From NCBI RefSeq assembly GCF_019112545.1, contig NW_025064893.1, positions 1,104,878 through 1,168,877 on the forward strand: DNA of 64,000 nucleotides, in the 5' to 3' direction. The notes under the pieces are model-generated. The model made no database searches. It was not told the DNA's origin and saw nothing but the letters and a program-made list of their open reading frames with translations. A program made the translations under genes and the position numbers. The DNA comes from Guyanagaster necrorhizus (lineage: Eukaryota; Basidiomycota; Agaricomycetes; Agaricales; Physalacriaceae). This document shows, piece by piece, positions 14,301-26,049 of the stretch. Position 1 is the stretch's first letter. Each line of letters starts with the position of its first letter.

Positions 14301-17300
14301 GCACGTCATCGAAGTGTACTTCCAAGAACCGATTCCTGAATGCACGCGACAAGACCTTCCTGCCAGCGTATAGCCCAGGCGGATTCTGTGTGGCGAACAG
14401 CATAAAATGTGGATGCGGCCTCACAACCTCTTGAGTCTCTGGGATGACCAGCTCCCGGTTATCATCTAGCAAACGGTTCAAAGCCTCAAGGACGTCTGTA
14501 GGCGCGAGATTCAGTTCGTCCAGAACGATCCAGTCACCATTCCGGAGGGCGCGCACGAGTAAACCATCCTGGAAAACTAGTTTCCCAGTAACTGGGTCAG
14601 GAACATAAGACCCAAGATATTCTTGGATATCTGTGTGCTCGTGGTTATTGATACGAATGAAGCTGTGACCAGTCCGACGCGCCAAGTATTCGATGGAACT
14701 TGTCTTCCCGCTGGACGTGGGTCCTTCAATGAGAATGGGAAAACGGCGCGTCAGGATGATCCTCGCGAGATCGATAAGCTTCGTTTCCACCGACGGCGTC
14801 AAGATGTATTCATCGGCTGAATCTGGTTCAAGTGGACCTTTTTCGAGATAGAACGGTCCGAAGTTTACAAAGCCATCTGGCGAACGAGAGGAGGGAGATG
14901 GAGGGTTTTTGGAAAGAATGGAACGAGGATTTCGTACACCGGCCAACAGGTGCCTCTGTGCCAGCGATGTCACCAATTCGGCGCTTGGACCATCTAAAAC
15001 CATTGTAAATGCCATGAGACAGCCTTCCCAGATTGCGCGCCGCAAGCCGAATGTACTTGCAGTATCTGCAGCAAAGGTCAACGCCCTAGCCAACGTACGC
15101 ATACTGTAATGGGGCCGATGATTAGAGCCATCGGCTATTTGCCGAGTCTCCGATAGTTGTTTCACAGCCGAATAGAACTCTGCAACGTTTAAAATTGCAG
15201 GCTTATCGCCCACTGCAACATGTCCGATATATTGAGTGACAATTGTGATGAGAGTATCCCGGTCGGCATCAGGAGGAGGGACATCAATCTCAGTGAACCG
15301 GCAACGAATGTTGGGAGGAAGGTCTTTCTTACCAACGTCAGTGGCGGGGTTCATACAAGCAAAAAGACGGAAGTCTGGATGCCTTGGTACAGGTTCTAAG
15401 GAGCCTTGTTCTGTCAATGTGATAGAAGATGTCGGTCCCTGAAGCAGACTCGATACACACTCAAGTGTTTCCGAGCTGGCAAGGTTGACTTCATCTAGCA
15501 AGACCCTATGTTAAAGTCAATAAGGACTATAAAAACATTGCGGCCTGTTACGTACCAGTCCCCATTTCTCAATGCCTTTACTAAGGGTCCCTCAACGAAA
15601 CCAAAAGCAAATTTGCTCTTCCCTTGGACATGATGGACTTGGAAATTCACCACGTCGCTTTCAAAAGCATTCCAGTTGGCTTCAGATGCGCTAAGACTCG
15701 ATGCATCGACTTTTCGCCGCTTTCTCGGTGTTTGGGAGTCTAATTCATCAATCCTGTAAAAATATCACGTGAACGAGAATATGATTGTGATTCCGTGTAA
15801 ACGTACGCAGATTCTTGCATCTTCCCGTGAATCCGCTCTCTAGCTAGTTTTGCGCTTTCTTTCCAAAGACTTGTCACCCTCTTCCACTTCCCTTCACTAA
15901 CGGCTTTCTTCACCTCCGTCTCAAATTTCTCGTTCTTACGACGACTGAAGGTAGCACCAAAAAGTTCTAAAAAACGTTCCTGCAAAGCGGATGCAGGTAT
16001 TCGAGCGTCGATGGGTTTAAATCCACCCAACAAGTCCGTAGACTCGGTTTGATGAGACAAATTCATTGAAATGAGTGGCCGCCTCAGCAATGATGCAAAA
16101 TGAGTTATAATACTGGTTTTGCCTGTACCCGTTTCTCCAGTGAGCAGCACGGGTTCGCCGAGAGACACAGCAGTAGCGAGCCGGGATAGAAGAAGAACAG
16201 CAGGACGATGCATGGCAAATGGTCGTGACGGCGACAACAATATGTCTTTCGAAGTTCGGGCAGCAATACGCGTGTTTCCGGTATTGACGGCGACCACCAC
16301 GTCGTTGACATCCTTCTCCAGATGAAAGTCCGGTTCCCATCCATTCAACAGCCATTGTCGTCGTTCGGATTCAAGGGCAAGATGCTCACCAATGACGTTG
16401 ACAATAGCATCAAGATGTGTACGTGCCGCCATTGTCAAAGCTGCGGCACCGAAGAAGACGTCGCGGGCTTCCAAGAATATGTGCTCACGGAAAGTAGTGC
16501 CGGTGAAGATGGCAGACAACAGATGTTCGTTTCCCGGGAGAAGCATAGGTTGGTGTGAGGCAGGAAGCAATCTGTCTACGCGAACGCAGAGTTTCTGCAG
16601 CTCTCGCAACCCAATATCCCTCGTGGACGCTGACGTTCCCAGTGCCTTCACTGATTCCCACATGCATATGAATGCTCGAGCGGCACTTCCAGCCAGACGA
16701 GGAAATTTTGAATCGACCATAGTCACAAGATCTTCTGTTGAAGGCAGCGGAATGACGACTTCGCTATATTTGTGGGCACCGAAGAACAGAGGATTGGGAA
16801 AGTTTCCAGTGCGCGAAGGAACCACTGATCGTGTAGCAAAGATGGCAAAGTTATGATGTGCAACAAATCGCCCTCTGCCAGGCACTTCAAGAGTAGCACA
16901 GCCTCCGATCCACTTGTCAGAGGATAGAGACTCGACGAGTGGTTTGATGACTCCGAGAACCTCATTGCTTCCACGATCGATGTCTTTAAGCACGACCCAT
17001 TTTCCCTCTCGCATCGCACGAACTAAAACACCCTCCTTCCACTCAAATGTTCCCGGTTCAGTCTGTGAAGACGCGTAAGAGCCAATTAACGATCGAGGGT
17101 CCAATGATGTGTCCGCCAGATGTATGTTGACAACATGATTATCACAGCCAGGAAAGAGGCAAGAGGCGAGGTGAGATAGGAGGGTAGATTTCCCTGAGGA
17201 GGGAGGAGATGTCAACAAGACAGGAAGGCGCAATGATAGTCGATGTCCTAATGAACGCAGAGCGCGGCGCGTAGTTTGCGTGCTGATAAGTGGAGAAAAT

Positions 17301-18248
17301 TTGCTGCAAGTGCCTGCTGCTCGCAGCAACAATATCCCTTCTACATTCGCAACGAGTGGGCTTAAGGAATAATTCAAAGCCTCTTCACAACGGAGAAAAA
17401 TCAACCCGCACCTCAACTCAGAGAGAGGTATTGTCCGCTCTTCCAAGAAATAATCATTAACATGCATCGCTATGTGATTCCTCGCATCCCGAACGCGCTT
17501 TACCTCCAGAACAGGCATAATCCACCCGTCAACTTCAACGACAGATCCATCAATATTCTGTCCATATTCCAGAGGACAATCAAGCCCACAGGCATCCCCT
17601 AGTATTTCGTGCTGCAACTTCTCACACTCTGCTTCACACATACCGCTCTGCAGGGCATAACAGCGGATTGCCAAAAGTCTAGACCCACTGTCGAATGTAG
17701 GTGTCCAAATAATAGCAGATAGGTGTGTTAGCGACCAAAACAGTTGGTCAGGAAGCTGGCGGTTCGCTTGTAGTATGCGATAGTACGCCAAAAGTAGACA
17801 ATGAAGACGATGTTTGTCCAAATGTTGGGAAGTGAGAAGGCCTTGAATAAAAGCTGGCTTCAGTAAGAGCTGATGGAGGATGCTAGAGGAGAAATGAGTG
17901 ACAGAAGAGAGGAAAGGTGAAATACGCGTACGGATAAAGTTCTTCGTGTACTTCTATCAATAGGCATAAAGCAACAAGCTGATCCTCCGTGCAATCAGAC
18001 TGTTCAATCCAACGGGCACAAAGGTCAAATAGTATAGGACGGTATACATCCGCAACGGTTGTGGTCAGGGAAGACACTGTGAGGAGACGGGATAGTGTCG
18101 CCAGAGATAATTGTGTCGTGATTAATGCTGAGTGGATGTTGCTAGATCGTATTTTTTCCAGAAAAAGCTGGTTCTGGCGGAGAAAGTTGAAGGACAGTGG
18201 GTCGTAAATAGTACTAGCATCGCACTCTTTGTCCATTTTGTGATCCAT
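2329..18248 (-). CDS. MDN1: Midasin (Rea1/Mdn1), AAA ATPase of pre-60S ribosome assembly
   Basis: Midasin is a dynein-like AAA machine in the nucleus that strips assembly factors from 60S precursors. Seventeen exons keep one frame: 18248-17932, 17882-15807, 15753-15556, 15505-13075, 13021-12950, 12902-10521, 10449-10186, 10133-9660, 9609-9520, 9463-9358, 9304-9213, 9179-9106, 9069-8928, 8875-5952, 5903-5572, 5517-3909, 3853-2329. They give about 5035 residues, close to the family's size. Six Walker A motifs follow in order near residues 335 (PPSSGKST), 685 (GETGTGKT), 1130 (GPTSSGKT), 1420 (GETGCGKT), 1810 (GSPGVGKT) and 2110 (GGRDVGKT), with Walker B forms such as DEMNLA and DELNLA. A long linker, an Asp/Glu-rich region and a C-terminal VWA domain with the MIDAS motif DDSRSMS complete it. 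The first Walker A lacks its first Gly. An in-frame ATG at 18230 could also start translation. Confidence 0.96.
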
Positions 18249-18809
18249 GGACCAGGAAGAGAAGTTTAGGATGAAGACGCCGCCAGTCCTGGCTTGGTCT
18301 TGAAAAAAGTGCTTCGGCCAACGCCGAGGCATGGGATGCCAAATCTGGCACCAATTCGGACCGAGTATCCGCCGAATCGAAAAGTCCATGCTGAACACTT
18401 GTCGATTGGTATCTGATGTATTAGCCTAGTACCTCAAAGACCTTGCGACGGATAGCACGGTGAAATCGCCTAAACTTGTCCATTTGGTGTCGCCATAGTA
18501 GCTAGTGGAGCGTGAAACTGGTCTAGGAGACACTTTATACATATATAAAGTTTGATTTATGAGACGCACCCAAGGACGTTATGCAACCCTGGTTAGAGGT
18601 AGTTACAGTATACTTAGTAACTTGCCAAACCTCCAAACGTACGTCCCTCTCGAGCTCCTGCACGACAGTGGCTGTGCCAGCAGAATCTTCGACCCAAAAA
18701 GGACCTGAGATAGGGATTCTTTGTTATTGCGGTGCGCGTTTGATTACGGAGTTTACGAGCTCAACTTTCGCCTTATCGTGGTTTACTGCTTGTTTCTATA
18801 CATCGACCT
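18249..18809. promoter_or_regulatory. Shared upstream region of midasin and the phosphatase gene
   Basis: The two genes are divergent and 561 bp apart. A TATATAAA-like stretch is present at about 18539-18548 on the plus strand. No coding frame was supported. The function as a two-way promoter is inferred from gene orientation only. Confidence 0.4.
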
Positions 18810-19949
18810 ATGGTGACATTCATTCTGGTACACAGTTCATTCTATTTCTTCTAAAACACCGTTAATGAGGACGATTTAGATTAGACATGGCGAGTCCACA
18901 GACAACTTGGTGCGGGGAACTTGTTCACCATCATCACAATCGAGTGACATCTGCTAATACAATAACAGCATTCTGTTTGGGCGGGGTGGAAAGACGCCCC
19001 ACTATCAAATCATGGTATTTGTGATCTCATATCTTGATAAAAGGATACGATTGAACGCGATAGGACAGGTATGAAAGTGAGATTCGCTATCCAACGTCCA
19101 TGGCTCGTATGCATAACTAGTGACTTTTCATAGCAAGCTAAAGCTCTCGGAGATTTCTTTTCAGATACCCAATTCGTTGCAATACACACATCCGATCTAA
19201 AACGGGCCTGCTTGACTGCTCAAGCTATCTTAGATTGTCAGGATTCGAAAGAGACTCCGATAAACCTCTTGACCTCTCACCTCCTTCGAGAGCAGCACTT
19301 CGGTGTCGCAGAAGGAAAGCCATACTCAAAGTCAAGACCAGATGTTGTATTGCGCGATCTCTATGCCCAAGGGATATACCCTTCCCCACGAGATAGAGAC
19401 GGATCGTTTCCAGAAGGCGAGAGCAGGAACGACCTTCGCAGGAGGGCAGATCAAGCAGTTGATGAAATTCTACTTCCGTACGTTTGGCAATCCGCTAGAG
19501 AAGGGACCACTGGAGTTTGCGTGGCATTGATAAGCCATGGACTACTTATCAAGGAGCTCATAGCTGCACTTGTTGGTAGGGATGCGGAAGGGAAGAAGAC
19601 CGACCTATACTATAAAGGTCTGAGGAACACAGCCTGGGCTCGCATGACTGTGGAAGTTCAGGTAAAGATTCAGAGCCCATCACGAGCCACGCGCTCAAAT
19701 CGATTAATGCTTTAGGGTCTTAGCCGAGGGAAGAAGATGGCGGTGGATGATATCAATTATCCTCCGCTCAAGGTTAGGCTGACTGACTTTGATCGACAAG
19801 ACCATCTGAAGAACGTTGTAAGTTCATAGATACAAAGGATAAAGCCGTCATTAACTGTGTGAAAGGTGCGGCAACAGGGAGGGATCGGCAGTTCTGCTCA
19901 TGATCCAAACCAAAAGGATATTCGCTCCTTTTTCGCCGGGGGATCATGA
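18810..19949 (+). CDS. Histidine phosphatase superfamily protein (phosphoglycerate-mutase-like)
   Basis: This branch of the superfamily uses a phospho-His in an RHG motif to move or remove phosphate; the substrate here is unknown. Seven exons join in frame: 18810-18827, 18880-18909, 18969-19014, 19064-19068, 19134-19661, 19716-19817, 19866-19949, giving 270 residues. The catalytic IRHGES is in the 30-nt second exon, followed by VWAGWKDAPLSNHG and QAKALGDFF. The middle holds HTSDLKRACLTAQAI and REQHFGVAEGK, and the second catalytic His is in LISHGLLIKEL. The 5-nt fourth exon is my solution to a frame problem after SNHG and is the weakest part of the model. The tail after residue 210 is poorly conserved. 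The gene is convergent with the bL35m gene. Confidence 0.85.
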
Positions 19950-20154
19950 CGAGTCATTGCATATGGACACGCAAGACGAGATTTGACGAAGAGATGGGTT
20001 CTTCTGCAAGAGCTGAATTAAAATAGTATGATATAGTAGTCATCGTAGAGCTTATATGTACGACACGACCTGGGGCGAAGAAATCAGTACGTTGAAGGAG
20101 TAGAAGGTACTCGAAACACACAAGAGTTGCTCCATAACTTTACACTAATAGTTC

Positions 20155-20521
20155 TCAATGTGAACCATACGGCAACAGCAGCTTTTTGAGCTTGTGAGTT
20201 TGATAGGGCACCGAGTGAGCTGTTTGAGCCAGCCGATTTTTCCTTGAAGGTGACTTGTGGACATTCAGGTGCGCATGGCCAGCTTGCCCCTAAAAAAGAT
20301 GAGCAGAGCATAAGAAGGCCAAGAAAACAAGCACGGACGCGTTTGAATGAGCTACCAGATGCTAATGACCTCCACCGTTTCTTGGTTCCCGAATGAGACT
20401 TCAGTTTGTAGCCGGCTTCCACGACCGGAGAAGACGAGAATAACCTCGAGTTAACACTGGTCGTAGGCATTGAGAATAGCCTCACCAACGACGGAATGCG
20501 ACCGAATATATTTGAGGACAT
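20155..20521 (-). CDS. MRPL35: Mitochondrial large ribosomal subunit protein bL35m
   Basis: Two exons (20521-20339 and 20289-20155) give 105 residues. The N terminus is rich in Ser, Arg and hydrophobic residues without acidic ones, as in a mitochondrial presequence. The mature part starts near GYKLKSHSGTKKRWRSLASG and after the intron continues GQAGHAHLNVHKS, which is the L35 core of basic residues. The end is KKLLLPYGSH. The protein binds 23S-type rRNA in the mitochondrial large subunit. A longer unspliced frame covers the same place but loses the conserved second half, so splicing is preferred. It is divergent from UFD2 with only 103 bp between start codons. Confidence 0.92.
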
Positions 20522-20624
20522 TGGCGTCGGGTAAAGAGAGAAATACCGCGATGGCTGTGTTACTGACCCTTCTACCGACCACCACCTCGGTCTGTCTTCT
20601 ATCTTATAGTCTTCGTCGACAGCA
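20522..20624. promoter_or_regulatory. 103-bp bidirectional promoter of bL35m and UFD2
   Basis: The ATG codons of two divergent genes are separated by only 103 bp, so both core promoters and both 5' leaders must share this space. No TATA box is visible. The role is inferred from spacing. Confidence 0.55.
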
Positions 20625-23600
20625 ATGAGCGACAATACTCTCACGACTCCTCAGGATGACGCAGAGCGTGTATGTCGTCTTTCAATGCTGTCCTTTCTCA
20701 GACTGAAAGATGGTCCTATAGATTCGCCTGAAGAGGCTAGCACGATTGCAGAGTACAGCAGGCTCAGCCTCAAGTACGCCAGGCTCGGCGCCTACTCTTT
20801 CTACATCGGCTGCCGCATCAATTGCATCTCCGTCAAAGCTTTCTACATCGTCACGCCCAGCGACAACAAAGAAACCAATCTTCCCAGCATCTCCCCCACC
20901 AGCGCCTTCTTCTGTACCAATTAAGAAAAAGACCCCTGCAAGGTTCAGCGTCGACGCATGGACTCACGATACTGTCGCACACATTCTGAAAGTCACGTTG
21001 GAGGTGAGCGTTTCCTATGTTCTGACCAGTACGCAACCGATCTTAACTTGCCTGAAGAAATCGGTCGCAGAACACAGTGGTTACGAAATTGTATGGCTTA
21101 AGCAGTTGGCAGAAGAGATAAAGGCGGATGGAATAAGTGGTAAGTGGCTATCATTGTGGGAAGCGGATCGCACTGACTATTTCGTAGCACAGAAACTCGA
21201 TGAAACCCTGGTTGACAGGCTCCTCATAGCAAGACTTGAGATAGACCCCTTGCAAATGAGGTAAGCTATTCGTCCAGGTTTGTTCTCATCAATCTCAGAA
21301 TTACCAGTGATGACTTGGAATACATGCCCGTGCTTGCCAGTTTACCCCCGCAACAAACCGTATTCGAATATCTGGTCGGCTGTTGGAAAAGACTGAATGC
21401 CTCTCGCAGCACTTTAATCAAGAAGGTACTGTATTCGATCTTTTACTTACAAGTTGGCGTCGAAATTAAGAGATTTGCTAGGGTTACACGCCCGTCGATA
21501 CACAGAATGCTTTGAACAAACTGGAGAAAATTCGAGATCTCATAATCAGTTATGCTGGCCTGACATTACAGGAGCCGGAGATGTTCCCTCAGCCATCTGG
21601 GTACGTCATCTGTCTATCTTCTCGTCTCCGTGTTCTGATGGCGTAATGACAGTCGTCCACTAGGTGCACCGGAGTTGGTTTCCCCTCTCTTGTCTCTCTC
21701 GGCTTTGTCAGCACCGCTGCTTTCAGGGCCTGTATTTTCATCAAACATGCTCGATCCTTCGGATATAGAGCAATTCTTACAAGATTTGGCGCGTCGTTTC
21801 GAACCAGACAACGAAATCGATGGCGTTCTTGGGCCTGTCGTCCAACAGCTTCTTTTCCACCCTTCACTGTTCCGACCGGAGGGTCTTGGTGGTGGAGATG
21901 CCAGCTGGCGAGGTATTGTCAGTGGACTTGAGGCTCTTGTGTCGGTTAAAGCTATCGCAAACATGATCACAAGAATGGAAGAATGGAATCCTCCATCAGC
22001 GAGTGCTCCTACATTTGAGACCACATCTTTAATGGGGCCATTATGCCGGTTGGGCGTCTTCTCGAGAGAATGGGTGCGTTGTTATCCTTGGGTATGTTTA
22101 ATATGCTCAAGGCGAGACAGCCGGGAATCTCGCAAAGTTACTTCTCCGATCCGGAGAAACGGTCCAAGGATGATATTGAGTCATCTTATGCCAGTCTGCG
22201 AGGGACACTGAAGATTCTTCAGGTGGGCCTGGTCTGCGTGTCGTCTAAACGTGTTTTGACGTCTATATCTAGTCCTCTCTTTTCCAAATATTTAATACAC
22301 TCGTTAGGGCTTCCTCTCAATCGAGGGAAGCTGTGTTGGATTATTTTTCCAGAGTTATTACTCTCAATGTGAAGCGAGCTGGCATGCAGGTCAGATCAAA
22401 TCTTTGCCCATGGGATTGCATGTCTCATGTTCTCGCTTGTTTTTAGGTTGATCCTACTACTGTTTCCAGCGACAGCTTCATGGTTAACTTACAAACGATC
22501 CTCCTCCGATTTGCTGAGCCTTTCATGGATGCCAACTACACCAAGGTTTGAAGTCTTCCTTTATCATAGGCATAGCTTATTCTTGAACAGATGGACCGTA
22601 TTGATCCACTATACTATGCGCACTCGTCCCGAATTGACCTTCAGGAAGAAACTCGGATCAAAGCTACCAGCAATGAAGCCAATGAATGGGTCGAGCAGAA
22701 TAAGGTTCCCAATGGTATCTGTATTCTGGGCTTGTCGAGCTCCCTATTCTGATCGTTGCCTCAGCGCCTCCTCCCAACTTCATTTCTGACATTTTCTACC
22801 TTGCCATCGCAATGAGTCACTACGGATATCAGCGAACAATACAGTCCTATACAGGACTAGGCAAGAACATCGAAGATATGCAGCGTCATTTGGATTACCT
22901 AAACGGTGACGAATCATGGGTGGGGGTGAGTTCTGACCCTTATGTACAACGACTATGCTCAGTGACCTGGTAGGGTCCCTTACAATCCCGACGTGAAGCA
23001 GCCATCAACGCAGTCAAGGTTTGTTCTTTTTTGGGGGCCGTTCGCTCGAAGTTAATAACGTTTGAAAGATCGAAATTGCAAAAATCCGGGCGTCCGAATT
23101 CGCATATCAAGCACAGCTATTGGATCCGGAACTTATTATACGGACTCTGGGATTCACCAACTTTTTGTCGACATGGTTAGTTCGTCAAGCGGACCCTAAG
23201 AAGACCCATCCAAACTTGCAAATAGAGTATATAGCTGTACTTTTATTTGACATCGTTGTATTGATCGTTATTTATCAGATTGCCTCTGCCGAAGGATGTT
23301 CCCATGTCTTTCAGGGTGCTTCCGGAGTATATCGTCGAAGATATTGTCGAATATTTTCTATTCGCTGTACAGTGAGTATCATCACTCCATCCCGGTGTTA
23401 AGAAGCTTAGTTAAGCATTCAGATACTCTCCTGACAAGTTCGATTTGTCAGGCAAGACCGAGTTGCTCATATTTGTCCTGACCTTCCTTTCTTCAACATG
23501 GTACATCAAGAACCCATTTTTGAAGTCCAAAATAAATGATGTATTTCCTTTTACTGACCTCCGGGTCAAGAAACTAAAAAGATTGTCAGGTCCTTTTCAT

Positions 23601-25055
23601 CGGCATCTGGAACTTTGGTCGAGAACGAGACGGTGTCCTTGGATTCCTTTTGAACACGCATCCACTGGCATTGAAGCATCTCATGTCATCCCTGATGCAC
23701 TTTTATATCGGTTCGTGTCCTTTGTCTCCAGTACAAGTAGATTACTCACCTTCAATCCAGAGGTTGAGCAAACCGGAGCCAGTTCTCAATTCTATGACAA
23801 ATTCAGTAAGTTTTACCCATGTTCATGGAAAGATGACATCTCAATCTGAATTCTCTTTCAGATGCACGGTAAGCATCGGCGGGGACTGAGGTGTCCCGTA
23901 CTCATGATCGTTTTAGGAGGAATATATCCTCAATCTTGAAGGTGGTCTGGAACAACCCTGTTCACAGAGAGGCTCTAAATATTGAAGCAAAGTACGATTA
24001 CGACTTCTCAGCAGACAAGATTCGGAGCTCATACTTTTGTCTCACAGGAACGTTGAAAAATTTGTTCGCTTCGTCAACCTGATGATCAACGACGTTACAT
24101 ACCTTATGGATGAGTCGCTATCGGAGCTAACCCAAATACACAACATCCAAGTCGAGATGGATGATCAAGCCTGGAATGAACAAACACAAGAGCATCGCCG
24201 TGAAAGAGAGGGTGCTCTAAGCTCCTTGGAGCGCCACGCATCCGGATACATCAGCTTAAGCAGGGCGACTGTGGAGCTTCTAAAGGTGTTCACGGCTGAG
24301 ACGAAAGCACCGTTCATGATGCCTGAAATTGTTGACCGCTTGGCGGCGATGCTGGATTATAACCTCCATGCCTTGGTTGGACCGAGATGTTCTGAGCTGA
24401 ACGTGCGAAACCCAGAAAAATATAGGTTCAACCCTAGAGAGCTTCTCAGCGACATTTTGCAAGTGTTTATAAATCTCAGTGACCGAGATGAGTTCGTCAA
24501 GGCAGTCGCTAATGACGGACGAAGCTATAGCAAGGAGCTATTTGAATCGGCTCAAGCAACCGCACTTCGGCGTGGTCTGAAGGTGGAGGCAGAAATACAA
24601 ATATTGAGAGGTTTTGTTGAAAGAGTGGAAGCAGCGAAGGCCGTCATGGAAGCGGAGGAGGAACTGGGAGATGTACCGGACGAATTCCTAGGTGCGTTGA
24701 TACACCTCCAAATTATATCTTTACTAACCTTATCTACGTCAGATCCCTTAATGTACACGGTCATGCGAGATCCTGTTATTCTTCCATCTTCCCGTGCGAT
24801 TGTCGACCGATCGACAATTAAATCGCATCTACTGTCAGATTCCAAGGACCCCTTCAACCGGGTGGCGCTTAGTATTGAAGACGTTATACCAGGTTCGTTT
24901 TGACATGTATTTGCGCATCATATGGGTAAACTAAGAAATTCGCTGTAGATACGGCGCTGAAAACGAGGATAGAGGCCTTCTTGGCGGAAAGACGGAAGAA
25001 AACGAGCAGCAGTTCACATCCAGAAGGTGTCGCTGATATCCAAGTAGATTCATGA
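20625..25055 (+). CDS. UFD2: UFD2, U-box ubiquitin conjugation factor E4
   Basis: UFD2 lengthens ubiquitin chains on substrates with Cdc48 in the ubiquitin-fusion degradation pathway. Twenty-three exons keep frame to 1101 residues: 20625-20669, 20722-21003, 21058-21139, 21188-21260, 21308-21425, 21482-21600, 21653-22073, 22121-22222, 22273-22389, 22447-22545, 22591-22714, 22765-22925, 22974-23018, 23069-23226, 23279-23371, 23423-23540, 23590-23710, 23761-23805, 23862-23868, 23917-23991, 24048-24691, 24743-24892, 24949-25055. The N terminus has [11 protein letters not shown], the long core has [14 protein letters not shown] and [12 protein letters not shown], and the C-terminal U-box reads [18 protein letters not shown] with [12 protein letters not shown]. 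Exon 19 is only 7 nt and restores FNARRN. It is convergent with the dioxygenase gene. Confidence 0.96.
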
Positions 25056-26049
25056 GTTCTGTGCTGCCCGATTGTATGATAAATGTACACTGAATGAAGC
25101 CTCGTATGGCGTACATTGTACCATAATATCAAACTTTAGCAAAAGACCTTATTTTAGCGGTCGAGCACCACGAGTAGAGTGAGTATTTAGAGCCCATAGA
25201 TACGGTCCAGGAGAGGCGGCGAAGTGAGGCCAACCGTTTAGAGTTTAAATAGTTCGTGTGAGAATCTGAACCTAAGTGGGTAGAACTCAGCCTCGACACG
25301 GTGACGCGTAGATGGATTGAGGAAAGAGAGAAAAGACAAAGGTACGCCACTTATATATGTCTCCTCGGCCATGTTCCAACAGTTCGCGCCAGTCCTTTCC
25401 GCCAAATCTACTGCCTATTTCCAAAAAAAACAAGAAAGTTTTCAAGGGAGAACTTTTCTGCCGTACTAGAGACGACGGGTTGAGATGGGCATGTTGGGAT
25501 AGCAATCCCGAGCGAGTACGAGAACGTACTCGAAGATACGATGCCAGTCAGCGGCAGCTGACTTGGATCGTGATCCGGACTTATTTAGTATCTCGTAGAA
25601 AGATCTCGAAGTAATACGAAATGTATTTAAGTAGAACGTTTCTCTCTCGAGAGGCTAATTCTAGTTCTCTGTTACATTACTCTGCTCTCTACTTACAACA
25701 GGGCAGAGCAAAACAGGCAGGGCAAGATTATACTAGAGCTCGTATGTACGGTTTAAGTTACACAGGGAAATGCAAGCAGTCCTAGCATGGAACACCTAAG
25801 TGAATAACTACGTAATTAAGATAAATCGGTGGAAGGAAAAAATACCCACAGGTATGGACAGGCATGACAAAGATTCAGCCGTATGTGAAGGTCTGCATGG
25901 GTACAAAGTAGGAGGGCTTTCCAGGCATGCTATTTATCGACCAGGCCGATGTTCGAAGCTGCTGCTTGATCTTTCTTAATTTATTAGAATGTGATTTTAC
26001 CTACGTAGCGTATATAGAAGTTGCGACTGCACCATCACATTACTAATTT
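25056..26049. other. Intergenic stretch between convergent UFD2 and dioxygenase genes
   Basis: About 1 kb with no supported gene. Short frames at 25301-25614 lack composition or motifs of a real protein. The 3' untranslated regions of both neighbours should lie here. One short perfect inverted repeat is listed separately. Confidence 0.4.
25513..25532. repeat. Short perfect inverted repeat (8-bp arms, 4-nt loop)
   Basis: CGAGTACG, a loop AGAA, then CGTACTCG. The arms are exact reverse complements. It could form a small hairpin, but no T-run follows and no function is implied. Confidence 0.5.
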
